A stretch of DNA of 64,000 nt from Thalassotalea eurytherma (GCF_030161415.1 NZ_BSSU01000004.1:124001-188000), one strand, 5' to 3'; shown: positions 1 through 9,495, counted from the first letter of the stretch. The notes: generated from the letters alone by a model not told the origin. A program made the numbers and translations.

Positions 1-891
1 CACTTGATTGCATGCATCAATACATAAACCACAACTAATACATTGGTATTGAAAGCCTTTTCGTATATCTATACCAACAGGACATACTTGAACACATAAG
101 TTGCAATCAACACAATCGCCTAATAAAGCAGGTTGCTCTTGGTTAATTTTTCTTGGAGCTCTTGGTTCACCGCGCTGTGCAATGTAGCTAACAACTTTTG
201 TATCTTCACTGATCATCGCTGATTGAAAACGCGAGTATGGGCACATATGCTCACACATTTTTTCTTTTACCCAACCGGCATTGATATAGGTTGCTAACAT
301 AAAAAATAATATCCAGCCCCAATACAAGCCAGTTAATTTACCTGAAAACAAATCGACGTATAGCGCTTTAACAGGTGTGAAATATGACATGAAAGTGATC
401 GATGTTAACAAAGCGATACCTAACCAACTTACATGCTTTAACGATTTAACAACGATAGTTTCAGCGCTTAGCATGCCATTTAGGCGCTTCTTTTGTGTCT
501 GGTAATTGCCTTCTATCCTAAATTGCGTCCAGAAAAACAAAAGGCTCCATATGGTTTGAGGGCACATAAAACCACACCACAAACGACCGTATCTCGCTGA
601 TACGTAAAACAGCAAAAAGGCTGCGATAACAAATAGGTAAAAAAATACCAATAAATCTTGGGGGTATAACACCGTTGAAAATAACCGCAGTTGTTGCGCG
701 CCGATATCAAATAAAACAGCTTGTTCACCTTGAAAGTAAATAAACGGCGTGCCGATAAACACCAACATTAAAACCGTTGCTAACCAACGCCTTGTTCGTT
801 GCCATGCCCCTTTTTGTTCCTTAATGATGATTTTGTCATCAATATCAGCCGTTTGAAAAATAACCGCTTGTGTTTTTTGATTAGCCTGCAT
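1..891 (-). CDS. ccoG: Cytochrome c oxidase accessory protein CcoG, N-terminal part
   Basis: This is a polyferredoxin-type membrane protein needed for assembly of cbb3 cytochrome oxidase, probably in copper handling. The gene runs off the left edge, so only the first 297 codons are present; the family is usually about 470 residues. The reading frame is open from an ATG at 891 to base 1. Visible features are hydrophobic segments, a membrane-proximal CGFMCP motif, CEHMCPYSRF, and two ferredoxin-like clusters (CVDCNLCVQVCPVGID, then CISCGLCIDAC) at the truncated end. It is divergent from the MocR gene at 1012, with 120 bases between them. Identification is confident; the rest of the cco/fix cluster would lie to the left of the window. 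Confidence 0.93.
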   Translation of the reverse strand, partial: MQANQKTQAVIFQTADIDDKIIIKEQKGAWQRTRRWLATVLMLVFIGTPFIYFQGEQAVLFDIGAQQLRLFSTVLYPQDLLVFFYLFVIAAFLLFYVSARYGRLWCGFMCPQTIWSLLFFWTQFRIEGNYQTQKKRLNGMLSAETIVVKSLKHVSWLGIALLTSITFMSYFTPVKALYVDLFSGKLTGLYWGWILFFMLATYINAGWVKEKMCEHMCPYSRFQSAMISEDTKVVSYIAQRGEPRAPRKINQEQPALLGDCVDCNLCVQVCPVGIDIRKGFQYQCISCGLCIDACNQV

Positions 892-1011
892 AAGTTCACC
901 ACGAATTTTCAACTATTGAAAAGCGGCGACATTCTAGTGCGCAACCACAAAAGGTTACAGGGGCAGTTTTTTATATTAAAATGGGTACAGTTTACCTAGG
1001 GTATCTATGAA

Positions 1012-2421
1012 ATGACTAAGCTTTATCTTCAACTAAGTTATCAAATTGAACAGCAAATCGATGAAAATCTCATACTGCCCAGTGAGAAACTGCCTTCTAT
1101 TAGAACCATCATGGCATCACATGGTGTTGCTAAGAATACGGTAATTTCAGCCTTAAATGATTTAGAAAAGAAAGGGATCATTTTTGCCAAAGCCAAGGTC
1201 GGCTTTTTTGTCTCACCTCGAAGAAACACGCAGCACCAACTCCCAAACCAACACTTCCCAAATTTAGAATCTCAGGCCGTTTCATTAACGGATATTTTTT
1301 ATGACGTGATGAACAAAGAAGCAGCGTTTGATATTGTGCCCAATGATAGTACGGCACTACCTTCGCAACACTTAATCAGTTTAAATAAGCATATTCGCCG
1401 AGCTTATCGTCAGCAAATTCCTTTCAGATCGAGCCATTACGATACACCTAAGGGTCATGTCACATTAAGAGAGCAGCTGAGTCATCGATATCGTTTAAGG
1501 GGCATTAACATTGACGTCGAGTCATTTTGTATAACGTCTGGCTGCCAGCACTCGTTAATGCTCGCACTTATGGCAACTTGCAAGCAAGGTGACACCGTTG
1601 CCGTTGAAACCCCTACTTTTTATGGCTCACTTTTATTGTTAGAGCAACTAAAGCTTAATGTTGTTGAAGTATCTAGCCACCCGGTGACTGGACTTGATAT
1701 AGAACATTTAACCCAAGCATTAGAAAAAACCCAAATAACAGCTTGTATCGTCACACCTAATTTCGCAACGCCAACGGGTAGCTTGATGCCAGAGGATAAT
1801 AAAAATCGACTGCTTTCATTAGCTAACGATTGCGACTTTGCCGTCATTGAAGACGATATTTATGGTGAAATTTCATTTGCCGATCCAACAAGCAGTTTAT
1901 TATCTTTTGATACACAAGAGCGGGTGATCGTTTGCTCATCAATGTCGAAAGCACTTTCAAAAGATATTCGAATTGGCTGGATCATCGGAAGTCGATGGCA
2001 AAAACAAATAGAACAATTAAAGCTGACCAGTATTCTCGCGTGCAGCAGTTCAATTCAATCAGGTGTCGCTGAATTTATGGCATCTGGCGATTATCGAAAG
2101 CATATCAATTACACGCAACATACTCTTCAACAACAAATGTTGACCCTCACGCAACTTTTAACCGATTACTGGCCTTCTTGTACCCGCTTTACAAAACCCT
2201 TGGGTGGCATTTCGCTATGGGTTGAATTAGCCCACCCGATAAATAGTTTAGCGATCTATCACAAATTATTAAAAGACAATATTGTGATCACACCGGGTTT
2301 ATTATTTTCTCATCGAAGCAATTACCAACATTGCATTAGACTTAGCTTTCAACACGCATTTAATAAAAAGCGTGTTGAAGCAATTAAAACCATAGGTAAA
2401 ACAATTACTGCTTCCCTTTAG
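1012..2421 (+). CDS. MocR-family regulator (GntR HTH + aminotransferase-like domain)
   Basis: PLP-binding transcription regulator of the MocR/PdxR type. Residues 1-70 form a winged-helix GntR domain (LPSIRTIMASHGVAKNTVISAL). Residues about 100-460 are a fold-type I aminotransferase domain with the expected PLP lysine at K313 (SSMSKALSKDIRIGW), the aspartate of IEDDIYGE near 281, and a PNFATPTG loop. Length (469) is normal for the family. It is divergent from ccoG and its 3' end overlaps the convergent gene at 2405 by 17 bases. Upstream, CAGTTT occurs at 964-969 and 988-993, a 24-base direct repeat of the sort MocR proteins often bind; this is weak evidence. The effector and target are not evident, since no PLP-synthesis or amine gene lies beside it. 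Confidence 0.9.
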   Translation: MTKLYLQLSYQIEQQIDENLILPSEKLPSIRTIMASHGVAKNTVISALNDLEKKGIIFAKAKVGFFVSPRRNTQHQLPNQHFPNLESQAVSLTDIFYDVMNKEAAFDIVPNDSTALPSQHLISLNKHIRRAYRQQIPFRSSHYDTPKGHVTLREQLSHRYRLRGINIDVESFCITSGCQHSLMLALMATCKQGDTVAVETPTFYGSLLLLEQLKLNVVEVSSHPVTGLDIEHLTQALEKTQITACIVTPNFATPTGSLMPEDNKNRLLSLANDCDFAVIEDDIYGEISFADPTSSLLSFDTQERVIVCSSMSKALSKDIRIGWIIGSRWQKQIEQLKLTSILACSSSIQSGVAEFMASGDYRKHINYTQHTLQQQMLTLTQLLTDYWPSCTRFTKPLGGISLWVELAHPINSLAIYHKLLKDNIVITPGLLFSHRSNYQHCIRLSFQHAFNKKRVEAIKTIGKTITASL

Positions 2422-3280
2422 ATCGTAAATCATACTGTACCTGTGCTTTTTCATTATATTTATTGAGCAAGGTTTTTGATTTTTGTTGTTGGTTAGCGAG
2501 CGCTACCAAATCAATTTTAAGATGACCATGACGATCAAATTGGCTAGCAAATGTACCCATCATTGGCATATCAACATGCCAATCATAGAGTAAACCAATC
2601 ACATGATTACCAAATTGAAAGGCCTCATATTCATTGAGTAACGTTAGAAAATCACTAAAAGAAAGCCCTGATAACGTTGATTGAGCTGTAAACGCCGACT
2701 TATACCCTTTAGCAAGCAACGACTGAGCATCAAATGCCAACTGAAATTGATAGGCATGTCGTGTTTCATGAATTAAAAAAGCAAGTGGCGCGTAAGGCTC
2801 CATCGCTTTTAATTTATCTGGATTTAAATAAACTAAACCCGAGCCTGGGTTGTTCATATCAAAAACAAAATTCACTGGCCGTGTTGGGTACAAAGTATTG
2901 TTAATGACTAACTCGGGGCACTCCATATCAAGTACTTGGCACTCAACCTCAAACACAGCTGGTAGTAATTTCATACGATCATCAAACGACAGTTTCGACC
3001 ATTGACTTAATTGCTTGGAAAGCTCAGGAATAGCACGAAGTGCATCAACAAAGCGTTGTGCATCTTGCTCTCTTTGTTGATGTGCTTTAACTAACCAGGC
3101 TTGGTTACTTTCAGTCAACGCAAAAGCACTGCCTGATTTACTTTGTAATTCATGGTTAGCAAAGAATTTAGCAGGATCAGCGTTAACTGCCATACTGCAA
3201 ATCATTAACAGAAAAATTGCTAGTTGCTTAACTAGGGGACTTGATAAAGAGTGAGGGTAAAACATTGAAACGTTATACAT
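2405..3280 (-). CDS. Secreted HExxH protein, putative zinc metallopeptidase-like
   Basis: Hypothetical protein of 291 residues. The N-terminus has a hydrophobic stretch at about residues 18-34 ending in AVNA, which looks like a signal peptide, so periplasmic or secreted location is likely. Residues 171-175 read HETRH, an HExxH zinc-binding motif. Glutamates in NEYEAFQFG (217 and 219) lie about 45 residues later, where a gluzincin third ligand could sit. I recognise no named family. An internal ATG at 3265 would also leave a complete signal peptide. The gene converges on and overlaps the MocR gene by 17 bases. Peptidase activity is inferred from the motif only. Confidence 0.7.
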   Translation of the reverse strand: MYNVSMFYPHSLSSPLVKQLAIFLLMICSMAVNADPAKFFANHELQSKSGSAFALTESNQAWLVKAHQQREQDAQRFVDALRAIPELSKQLSQWSKLSFDDRMKLLPAVFEVECQVLDMECPELVINNTLYPTRPVNFVFDMNNPGSGLVYLNPDKLKAMEPYAPLAFLIHETRHAYQFQLAFDAQSLLAKGYKSAFTAQSTLSGLSFSDFLTLLNEYEAFQFGNHVIGLLYDWHVDMPMMGTFASQFDRHGHLKIDLVALANQQQKSKTLLNKYNEKAQVQYDLRSKGKQ

Positions 3281-3402
3281 ATTATTACAAATAAAAGACT
3301 TAATATGCGCTAAATTCTACTATAGATTAATGGACGTGTTTTAGAAATCAGATATATTTTTGAGCATATGCCTACAAACTCCCACACACTTTTTGAGATA
3401 GC

Positions 3403-4449
3403 ATGAGTGACATAACATTAAGCCAACATCAGCTTGGATGGAAACCGTATTTTCAGCAACAATTAACCATAGACGAGCTAACCGACTATGCTGTTGCACG
3501 CGTTATCGAGCAGCATCGAAGTCATCTGATTGTGATGTCTGATTTAGGCTATCAACAAATCAGCTATACGCCCAATGTAGAGCGCATTTGCGTAGGTGAC
3601 TGGCTACTAATTGATGAAAATTCACGAGTGGTAAGAGTGTTAGAGCGTCAATCGTTGTTTGAGCGAAAAGCACCTGGAACAAAAGTAGATACACAACTTA
3701 TCGCAGCTAATATTGATACAGTAATGATAGTTTGTTCACTTAATCACGATTTTAAATTAAGTCGTATTGAGCGCTATATGGTCATTGCCAATGAAGCAGA
3801 AGTAGAGCCTGTTATTGTCTTAACCAAGGCCGATTTATGTGAGGACGTCACACAGTATCAAACACAAGTTCAAGCGTTAGACCCTTTGTTAATGGTGATC
3901 GTCGTTAACGCGACCGATCCACAAAGTGTTCAACAGTTAGCCCCTTTTTGCCAAACAGGTAAAACAGTCGCTTTTATGGGGTCATCAGGTGTAGGTAAAT
4001 CTACGCTTGTTAACTCACTACTCGGTAGCCAGGCAATGGCAACGGGAGCAATTCGAGAAGACGACAGTAAAGGTAAGCACACCACAACGCATCGCGCTAT
4101 TAAGCTTTTGCCGCAAGGTGGTATTTTAATGGATACTCCGGGTATGCGAGAACTTCAACTTAGTAGCAGTGAACACGGGGTCAATGAAACCTTCAATGAA
4201 ATATCAACATTAGCCTCTCAATGTCGATTTAATAATTGCTCCCACCAGTCAGAGCCAGGCTGTGCAGTGCTTGCCGCCATCGATTCAGGTGAATTATCTC
4301 AACGACGTATGGACAGCTATAAAAAGCTGATGCGCGAGCAAGCGTTTAATAGCGCGACCTTAGCTGAAAAACGCTCTAAAGACAAAGCATTAGGCAAGAT
4401 GATAAACACCACACAACTTGCCTCAAGACGCTTTAAAAAAGGTAGTTAA
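3403..4449 (+). CDS. rsgA: Ribosome small-subunit-dependent GTPase A
   Basis: Circularly permuted GTPase that checks late maturation of the 30S subunit. The permuted order is visible: the G4 motif TKAD at residue 141 comes before the G1 P-loop GSSGVGKST at 193-201 and the G3 motif DTPG at 244. The C-terminal zinc knuckle is present (C274, C279, H281, C287). An N-terminal OB-like segment covers about residues 30-85. The length of 348 is typical. In many gammaproteobacteria rsgA sits near orn, but here the neighbours are unrelated. The stop codon overlaps the convergent fghA stop by 4 bases. Identification is secure. Confidence 0.97.
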   Translation: MSDITLSQHQLGWKPYFQQQLTIDELTDYAVARVIEQHRSHLIVMSDLGYQQISYTPNVERICVGDWLLIDENSRVVRVLERQSLFERKAPGTKVDTQLIAANIDTVMIVCSLNHDFKLSRIERYMVIANEAEVEPVIVLTKADLCEDVTQYQTQVQALDPLLMVIVVNATDPQSVQQLAPFCQTGKTVAFMGSSGVGKSTLVNSLLGSQAMATGAIREDDSKGKHTTTHRAIKLLPQGGILMDTPGMRELQLSSSEHGVNETFNEISTLASQCRFNNCSHQSEPGCAVLAAIDSGELSQRRMDSYKKLMREQAFNSATLAEKRSKDKALGKMINTTQLASRRFKKGS

Positions 4450-5282
4450 CTTTCTTTAAGTTGACGCACATGCCAAGCAATATGTTCTTCCATAAAACTG
4501 GCAACAAAGTAATAAGAATGATCATAACCAGCTTGCAGACGATACATAACAGCTTGATCGTGCTCGTTCGCCGCTGCCAAAAAATCCTCTTTTGGTAATT
4601 GAGTCGATAAAAACTGATCCTCACTGCCTTGATCGATTAATATTTCTTGCTCCGATTGATGTGACTTTACAAGTTGCGTTGCATCATAGGCTTGCCAAGT
4701 ATCTTTATTACTACCTAAATAGGCTTGAAATGCTTTTTGTCCCCACGGCACATCACTAGGTGACAAAATAGGAGAAAACGCAGAGCAACTTTTATAAAGT
4801 TTGGCGTGTTTTAAAAACAAAGTAATAGCACCGTGCCCGCCCATTGAATGCCCTAACACACCTTGTTTTTCATCATCAACAGGAAAGTTATTGATGATAA
4901 GTTGTTGAAGCTCTCCAGTAATATAGGTGTCCATCTGGTAATGTTCTGCCCAAGGCTGTTCGGTTGCTGATAGATAAAATCCAGCCCCCTGCCCTAAATC
5001 ATATTGCTCATTATCCGGTATATTTTCACCACGAGGACTGGTATCAGGCGCAACGACAATAACGCCGTGTTTTGCGGCATAAGCTTGTATGCCCGACTTT
5101 TCCATAACATTTGCCCAAGTGCAGGTAAGCCCAGATAAATACCACAACACCGGTACAGGTTTTTCTTTAGCTTGGGGCGGAATAAAAACAGCAAAAGTCA
5201 TAACTGACTGGGTGGTTTTAGCATCATGTTCAAAAACAACTAAATCGCCACCAAAGTTTTTCCAACGTGAAATTTCTTTCAT
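4446..5282 (-). CDS. fghA: S-formylglutathione hydrolase
   Basis: Cytoplasmic alpha/beta hydrolase (esterase D family) that hydrolyses S-formylglutathione to glutathione and formate, the second step of glutathione-dependent formaldehyde detoxification. The nucleophile elbow GHSMGG is at 144-149 (S146). A DQGSEDQFL segment and a YDHSYYF segment supply the Asp and His. The family-typical YLSGLTCTWANVMEKSG is at about 48-64. Its ATG at 5282 directly abuts the TAA stop of adhC, so the two are one operon and probably translationally coupled. Confidence 0.97.
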   Translation of the reverse strand: MKEISRWKNFGGDLVVFEHDAKTTQSVMTFAVFIPPQAKEKPVPVLWYLSGLTCTWANVMEKSGIQAYAAKHGVIVVAPDTSPRGENIPDNEQYDLGQGAGFYLSATEQPWAEHYQMDTYITGELQQLIINNFPVDDEKQGVLGHSMGGHGAITLFLKHAKLYKSCSAFSPILSPSDVPWGQKAFQAYLGSNKDTWQAYDATQLVKSHQSEQEILIDQGSEDQFLSTQLPKEDFLAAANEHDQAVMYRLQAGYDHSYYFVASFMEEHIAWHVRQLKES

Positions 5283-6392
5283 TTAAAACACCACTACACT
5301 GCGAATACTTTCGCCGGCATGCATCAAATCAAATGCTTTGTTTATATCTTCTAACCCCATGGTATGGGTGATCATCGGATCAATCTCAATTTTTCCATCA
5401 ACATACCAGTCAACAATTTTAGGTACATCTGTTCTCCCCTTCGCACCACCAAACGCTGAGCCTCGCCAATTTCTGCCGGTTACAAGTTGAAAAGGTCGTG
5501 TCGCAATTTCTTTGCCCGCTTCAGCAACACCAATGACAACAGAGGTTCCCCAGCCGCGATGACAACATTCAAGTGCGTCACGCATCACATTTACATTGCC
5601 TGTACAATCGAAACTGAAATCAGCACCACCATCTGTTAGTGCAACCAAGTGCTCAACAACTGAGGTTGATAATTGGGTTGGGTTAACAAAGTCAGTCATG
5701 CCAAACTTTCTTCCCCATGCTTCCTTTGTCGGGTTAATATCAACACCAATAATTTTATCCGCGCCTACCATTCTTGCGCCTTGAATAACGTTAAGGCCAA
5801 TACCACCTAAACCAAAGACAACAACATTATCTCCTACTTGAACATTAGCCGTTTTAGTAACTGCGCCAACGCCCGTCGTTACACCGCAACCGATGTAACA
5901 GGCTTTATCAAACGGTGCATCTTTACGAATTTTTGCCAAAGCTATTTCAGGCATAACTACAAAATTTGAAAAGGTAGAGCAGCCCATATAGTGATATATT
6001 TTTTGCCCTTTATAAGAAAAACGAGAAGTGCCATCAGGCATTACCCCTTTGCCTTGAGTAGCACGAATAGAAGTACATAAATTAGTTTTGCCCGACAAAC
6101 AACTTTTACACTGTCTGCATTCAGGTGTATATAAAGGAATAACATGATCATCAAGTGCAACGCTGGTTACGCCAGGACCTAATTCTCTAACAATGCCAGC
6201 ACCTTCATGGCCCAGTACCGCAGGGAATATGCCTTCAGAATCTAAACCATCAAGCGTATACGCATCGGTATGACAAATACCGGTAGCCATGATTTCAACT
6301 AATACTTCACCTTCTTTCGGCCCTTCCAAATCAAGCTCTACAATTTCTAAAGGCTGTTTTGCTTCAAAGGCTACCGCCGCTCTTGTTTTCAT
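5283..6392 (-). CDS. adhC: S-(hydroxymethyl)glutathione dehydrogenase (class III alcohol dehydrogenase)
   Basis: NAD-dependent zinc dehydrogenase that oxidises S-hydroxymethylglutathione to S-formylglutathione, the first step of formaldehyde removal; it can also reduce S-nitrosoglutathione. The catalytic zinc site is C40 with H62-E63. The structural zinc cysteines are at 92, 95, 98 and 106. The nucleotide-binding GLGGIGLN follows. I chose the ATG at 6392 because the protein then begins [20 protein letters not shown] like the family, and an AAGGA lies 8 bases upstream; the frame is open further to 6476 but those residues match nothing. First gene of the adhC-fghA operon. Confidence 0.96.
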   Translation of the reverse strand: MKTRAAVAFEAKQPLEIVELDLEGPKEGEVLVEIMATGICHTDAYTLDGLDSEGIFPAVLGHEGAGIVRELGPGVTSVALDDHVIPLYTPECRQCKSCLSGKTNLCTSIRATQGKGVMPDGTSRFSYKGQKIYHYMGCSTFSNFVVMPEIALAKIRKDAPFDKACYIGCGVTTGVGAVTKTANVQVGDNVVVFGLGGIGLNVIQGARMVGADKIIGVDINPTKEAWGRKFGMTDFVNPTQLSTSVVEHLVALTDGGADFSFDCTGNVNVMRDALECCHRGWGTSVVIGVAEAGKEIATRPFQLVTGRNWRGSAFGGAKGRTDVPKIVDWYVDGKIEIDPMITHTMGLEDINKAFDLMHAGESIRSVVVF

Positions 6393-6483
6393 AAGGAGAA
6401 TCCTTGCTATTGAATAGTGATAGGTGACGTACCTATATCTTGATTTAAGATAGTTAATCGGCGCATATAATGCCACTAAGTAG

Positions 6484-6523
6484 AATGCTCAATTAGGGCT
6501 ATCTCTTTTTATAATTGAGCATT
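6484..6523. promoter_or_regulatory. 12-bp inverted repeat upstream of adhC
   Basis: AATGCTCAATTA at 6484-6495 is perfectly repeated in inverted orientation at 6512-6523, with a 16-base spacer. It lies about 92-131 bases before the adhC start and downstream of the DUF417 gene. There is no T-run on either side in the right place for a terminator, so a dyad operator for formaldehyde-responsive control of adhC-fghA is a reasonable guess. No regulator gene for it is seen nearby. Confidence 0.4.
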
Positions 6524-6587
6524 AAAACAGATTACAGCAAACTTATATATTCTTAATCGCAGATAAGCCTTTAATAATAATAGTAAA

Positions 6588-7433
6588 TTATGAAGGTGCT
6601 TGGTCAGTAGAGTGCATTGAATTATTAAACAAGTGCCAAAACACAATTAAATTTGCGATAAACCACAAGTCCTTTATCAAGAAGTGTCCACCCGTTGAAA
6701 GCAAGGTCTCAGCTGATATTGCCGCGTCCCAACTAAATAAAAAAGTTTGCGTAACAACAAATACTGCGCCGGATAGGACAATTACAGGCAGTAATAACTG
6801 TCGATAAAAAACACAAGCAACTAACAGCGCAGCGGCAAGTAAATCATAGACACCAATAAGATTAGAAGTTGTTTGCAAATCCCAAACATCGTACATCCAT
6901 GACATCAACGGCGATGTTTTAACAAGTACCTCAATGCCTTGTGCTTCAAATAAGGTAAACTTCATGCCACCAATCCAAACGAGCACCAAGAACACGGGAA
7001 ATACATTTGCCCATAATTTGAGTGACGCAGCGCCTGTAGGTTTAGCTAAGAACAAACCAAGCCCCATCAAGGCAAAGTATTTAATAACGCCTTGGCCAGA
7101 ACCTATAGCTGGAAAGCCGCCAAGTTGAGCTAGCCACATATTTTCATCAAAAAGCGCCACTAACGGTACTAAGCTAATAGCAATTAACAACCAACCTAAA
7201 ACGGCGCGAGCTTTCTCAACCTTAATTGACACAATCGCCAAGATAGCGGCACTCACTAGTGCTAATAGTGCAATCGAATTGTAAATATTGCCGGCAAGCC
7301 AACTTGAAATACCGTAGAAGTCAGTAATAAGCTCGATGTTTTTATGGTGCCCCATAAGGCTCATCGAAACGCCCAGCAAACCGGTTGAAAGGGCTATGAG
7401 AATAAAAAGGGGTGTTGAGTAAGCTTGTTTCAT
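6588..7433 (-). CDS. DUF417 (YkgB-like) integral membrane protein
   Basis: 281-residue membrane protein. The C-terminal two thirds match the DUF417/YkgB family as I know it: VWIGGMKFTLFEAQGIEVLVKTSPLMSWMYDV in the middle (first 20: VWIGGMKFTLFEAQGIEVLV) and a STGGHFLIKDLWFIANL segment near the end. About seven or eight hydrophobic segments are visible. The N-terminal 100 residues with three further membrane segments make it longer than the roughly 190-residue YkgB, so this is an extended form. The family's function is unknown; some members respond to chlorine or thiol stress. It lies upstream of adhC on the same strand, but the inverted repeat between them argues for separate transcription. 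Confidence 0.8.
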   Translation of the reverse strand: MKQAYSTPLFILIALSTGLLGVSMSLMGHHKNIELITDFYGISSWLAGNIYNSIALLALVSAAILAIVSIKVEKARAVLGWLLIAISLVPLVALFDENMWLAQLGGFPAIGSGQGVIKYFALMGLGLFLAKPTGAASLKLWANVFPVFLVLVWIGGMKFTLFEAQGIEVLVKTSPLMSWMYDVWDLQTTSNLIGVYDLLAAALLVACVFYRQLLLPVIVLSGAVFVVTQTFLFSWDAAISAETLLSTGGHFLIKDLWFIANLIVFWHLFNNSMHSTDQAPS

Positions 7434-7537
7434 AGTGCAAAAAATCTGTTTTTCTTAAGGGACAATTAAGACCTAAACCCCACGTAATAAATTTCAAAAA
7501 ATATAACACCAAAGTAAAAAAACTAATTTTCAAATAC

Positions 7538-8299
7538 TTACTGTGTGTAATTAGCTTGTTTTTCTAGATAAAGCTTTTTTGCTTGCTCTGATGATAGGAG
7601 CTCATCAAGCAATGCAATAAGTTCTTCAGGTGCTGAATGATTGGGAGAAATAGCCGTATAAAAAGGAATTTTTTCAAAACAGTCGAGTTGATGAATATCC
7701 ATTTCATGCTCCATCAATTGATAATGCCCCATCACCATACTGTCTTCAACGAACAGATCTACGCGCCTAACTTTTGCAAGGTTAACTAGCTGTTTAAGTG
7801 GCGTACTGCTGGCTACCGAAAGAATATATTCATCAGTTTTAGGCTGGTTAATCACGCTATCTAATGGCTCACCATAGCCATAATCTTTAACTACGCCTAA
7901 CGTCATTCCTTTTAAAGAGCTTCTTTCTTTGTAATTGAAAACACGTTGATTAGCACTAAAAAAACACATTTGATAGGTGCCCGTTGCTTGATTGGGAAAG
8001 TGAAATGCAGGCGCTTCAACCGGCGTTGAAGTTAACAGCCCATCATATTGACCATTACGCGCTGCCATAATCGCTCTTGACCAAGGCAAGACATCAACCG
8101 TTAATTCGATATTTTTAGTGATAAGTAACTCAGTTAAATAATCAACGACAAAGCCTTTTTTATCTGGTGACTGACAAATAAACGGACACCAATTAGTAGC
8201 CGCTAACGTTAACTTTTTGGGCACTGGTTCGGCAGTCACCGACGCAGCTACACTCAAAACAACTAACAAAGTGAGCATTTGAATAACTCTTTTCAACAT
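7538..8299 (-). CDS. Periplasmic solute-binding protein family 3
   Basis: Extracellular solute-binding protein (SBP_bac_3 fold), the type that binds polar amino acids or acts as a stand-alone sensor. From the ATG at 8299 the first 23 residues (MLKRVIQMLTLLVVLSVAAS...) are a good signal peptide. The mature part shows KGFVVDYLTELLITKNIELT, PWSRAIMAARNGQYDG and LKGMTLGVVKDYGYG, all family landmarks. The frame is open to a TTG at 8344 with a GAGG before it; that start would add a second hydrophobic stretch and is less likely. No permease or ATPase is adjacent, so it may be an orphan, as is common in marine gammaproteobacteria. Confidence 0.85.
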   Translation of the reverse strand: MLKRVIQMLTLLVVLSVAASVTAEPVPKKLTLAATNWCPFICQSPDKKGFVVDYLTELLITKNIELTVDVLPWSRAIMAARNGQYDGLLTSTPVEAPAFHFPNQATGTYQMCFFSANQRVFNYKERSSLKGMTLGVVKDYGYGEPLDSVINQPKTDEYILSVASSTPLKQLVNLAKVRRVDLFVEDSMVMGHYQLMEHEMDIHQLDCFEKIPFYTAISPNHSAPEELIALLDELLSSEQAKKLYLEKQANYTQ

Positions 8300-8452
8300 G
8301 CAAGCAACATATAAACTAAACCATAGTGTTAGCATAACGAACAAAATAGAATACCTCGACCAATTGATAGAATTAATAACTCAGCTAGTTAATGGCAATC
8401 TTATTGGCTATTCGCTAAAGTAGCGCTATTCAACCAGTATCGTGAGCGAGCA

Positions 8453-9139
8453 ATGACAATTATCCAAAATTTACATATGGATTTTACAAAACGAGTTGTC
8501 ATCAATACAGAGCAGCAGCCTTGGTTGCCCAGCCCTAAAACAGGTGTCTGGCGAAAACCGTTAGCACGAGAAGAAGCTGAGCAGGGTCATGCTACGAGTA
8601 TTGTAAAGTATGATGCAGGAGCCTCTTTTTCAGAGCATAATCACCCATTAGGTGAAGAAATCTTTGTACTTGACGGTGTCTTCTCAGATCAAACAGGTGA
8701 TTATCCCGCAGGTACATATATTCGCAACCCCAAAGGCTTCGTGCATGCGCCTTATTCAACCCATGGTTGCACGCTCTTTGTAAAGTTGCACCAATTTCAA
8801 ACAAGCGATACTGAGCAAGTAAGAGTTAACACCGAAATACAGCCTTGGTTACCCGGTCAAGGAGGGCTTGAAGTCATGCCGTTACATGAACATCAAGGTG
8901 AACATGTTGCACTTGTGAAATGGCCGGCCAATGAACGTTTTCTGCCACACCGCCACTTTGGTGGTGAAGAAGTACTTGTCTTAACTGGCGAATTTAAAGA
9001 CGAGCATGGCTCATACCCGAAAGGCACTTGGCTACGCAGCCCCCATATGAGTGAACATCACCCATTTGTTAGTGAGCAAACCATAATATGGGTTAAGACT
9101 GGGCACCTACCATTCGATCCCCATCAGCACTATGAGTAA
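8453..9139 (+). CDS. Duplicated ChrR-type cupin protein
   Basis: Two tandem cupin domains of the ChrR/cupin_7 type, residues about 12-115 and 120-225. Each begins with a similar VNTEQQPWLP / VNTEIQPWLP motif, and each carries histidines and a glutamate for metal binding (EHNHPLGEEIFVL and PHRHFGGEEVLVL). The internal duplication is plain at the protein level. ChrR cupins form the C-terminal domain of zinc anti-sigma factors responding to singlet oxygen and organic peroxide. Here the anti-sigma domain is absent and no ECF sigma gene is beside it, so a free-standing dioxygenase-like or sensor role is possible. Function uncertain. Confidence 0.85.
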   Translation: MTIIQNLHMDFTKRVVINTEQQPWLPSPKTGVWRKPLAREEAEQGHATSIVKYDAGASFSEHNHPLGEEIFVLDGVFSDQTGDYPAGTYIRNPKGFVHAPYSTHGCTLFVKLHQFQTSDTEQVRVNTEIQPWLPGQGGLEVMPLHEHQGEHVALVKWPANERFLPHRHFGGEEVLVLTGEFKDEHGSYPKGTWLRSPHMSEHHPFVSEQTIIWVKTGHLPFDPHQHYE

Positions 9140-9153
9140 TAACGAGTAAATCG

Positions 9154-9495
9154 TTATGCTTTTTTAACAAACTTAGCAGTAACCATCATTTCACCAACGC
9201 CATCGACCTTACAATCTAATTCGTGATCTTTGGCATCTTTAATCCGCCTTACCACAGCTTTTGTGCCAATTTTAATGACTTGCGAACTGCCTTTAATTTT
9301 TAAATCTTTTACAACGGTGACTTTGTCACCTTCAGCTAATAACGCCCCGTTGGCATCTTTAACATTAACCGTTTCTTCAGCTTCAACTTCAGCAGGATCC
9401 CACTCGTGCGCACATTCAGGGCAAATAAATAGATTCTGGTCTTGGTAAACATATTCAGACTGACAAGCCGGACAATTAGGGATAGTTTCACTCAT
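9154..9495 (-). CDS. PhnA/YjdM-family zinc-ribbon protein
   Basis: 113-residue protein with an N-terminal zinc ribbon (CPAC at 8-11, CPEC at 25-28) and a C-terminal PhnA domain containing DANGALLAEGDKVTVVKDLK and GTKAVVRRI. This matches the family annotated as alkylphosphonate utilisation protein PhnA (E. coli YjdM). The phosphonate link is historical, and members are probably not phosphonate enzymes. It converges on the cupin gene with 14 bases between stops. Confidence 0.92.
   Translation of the reverse strand: MSETIPNCPACQSEYVYQDQNLFICPECAHEWDPAEVEAEETVNVKDANGALLAEGDKVTVVKDLKIKGSSQVIKIGTKAVVRRIKDAKDHELDCKVDGVGEMMVTAKFVKKA

Noticed and set aside
9154-9495. Phosphonate degradation gene on the basis of the PhnA name
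   Set aside because: No phn transport or lyase genes nearby; the name is historical for this zinc-ribbon family.
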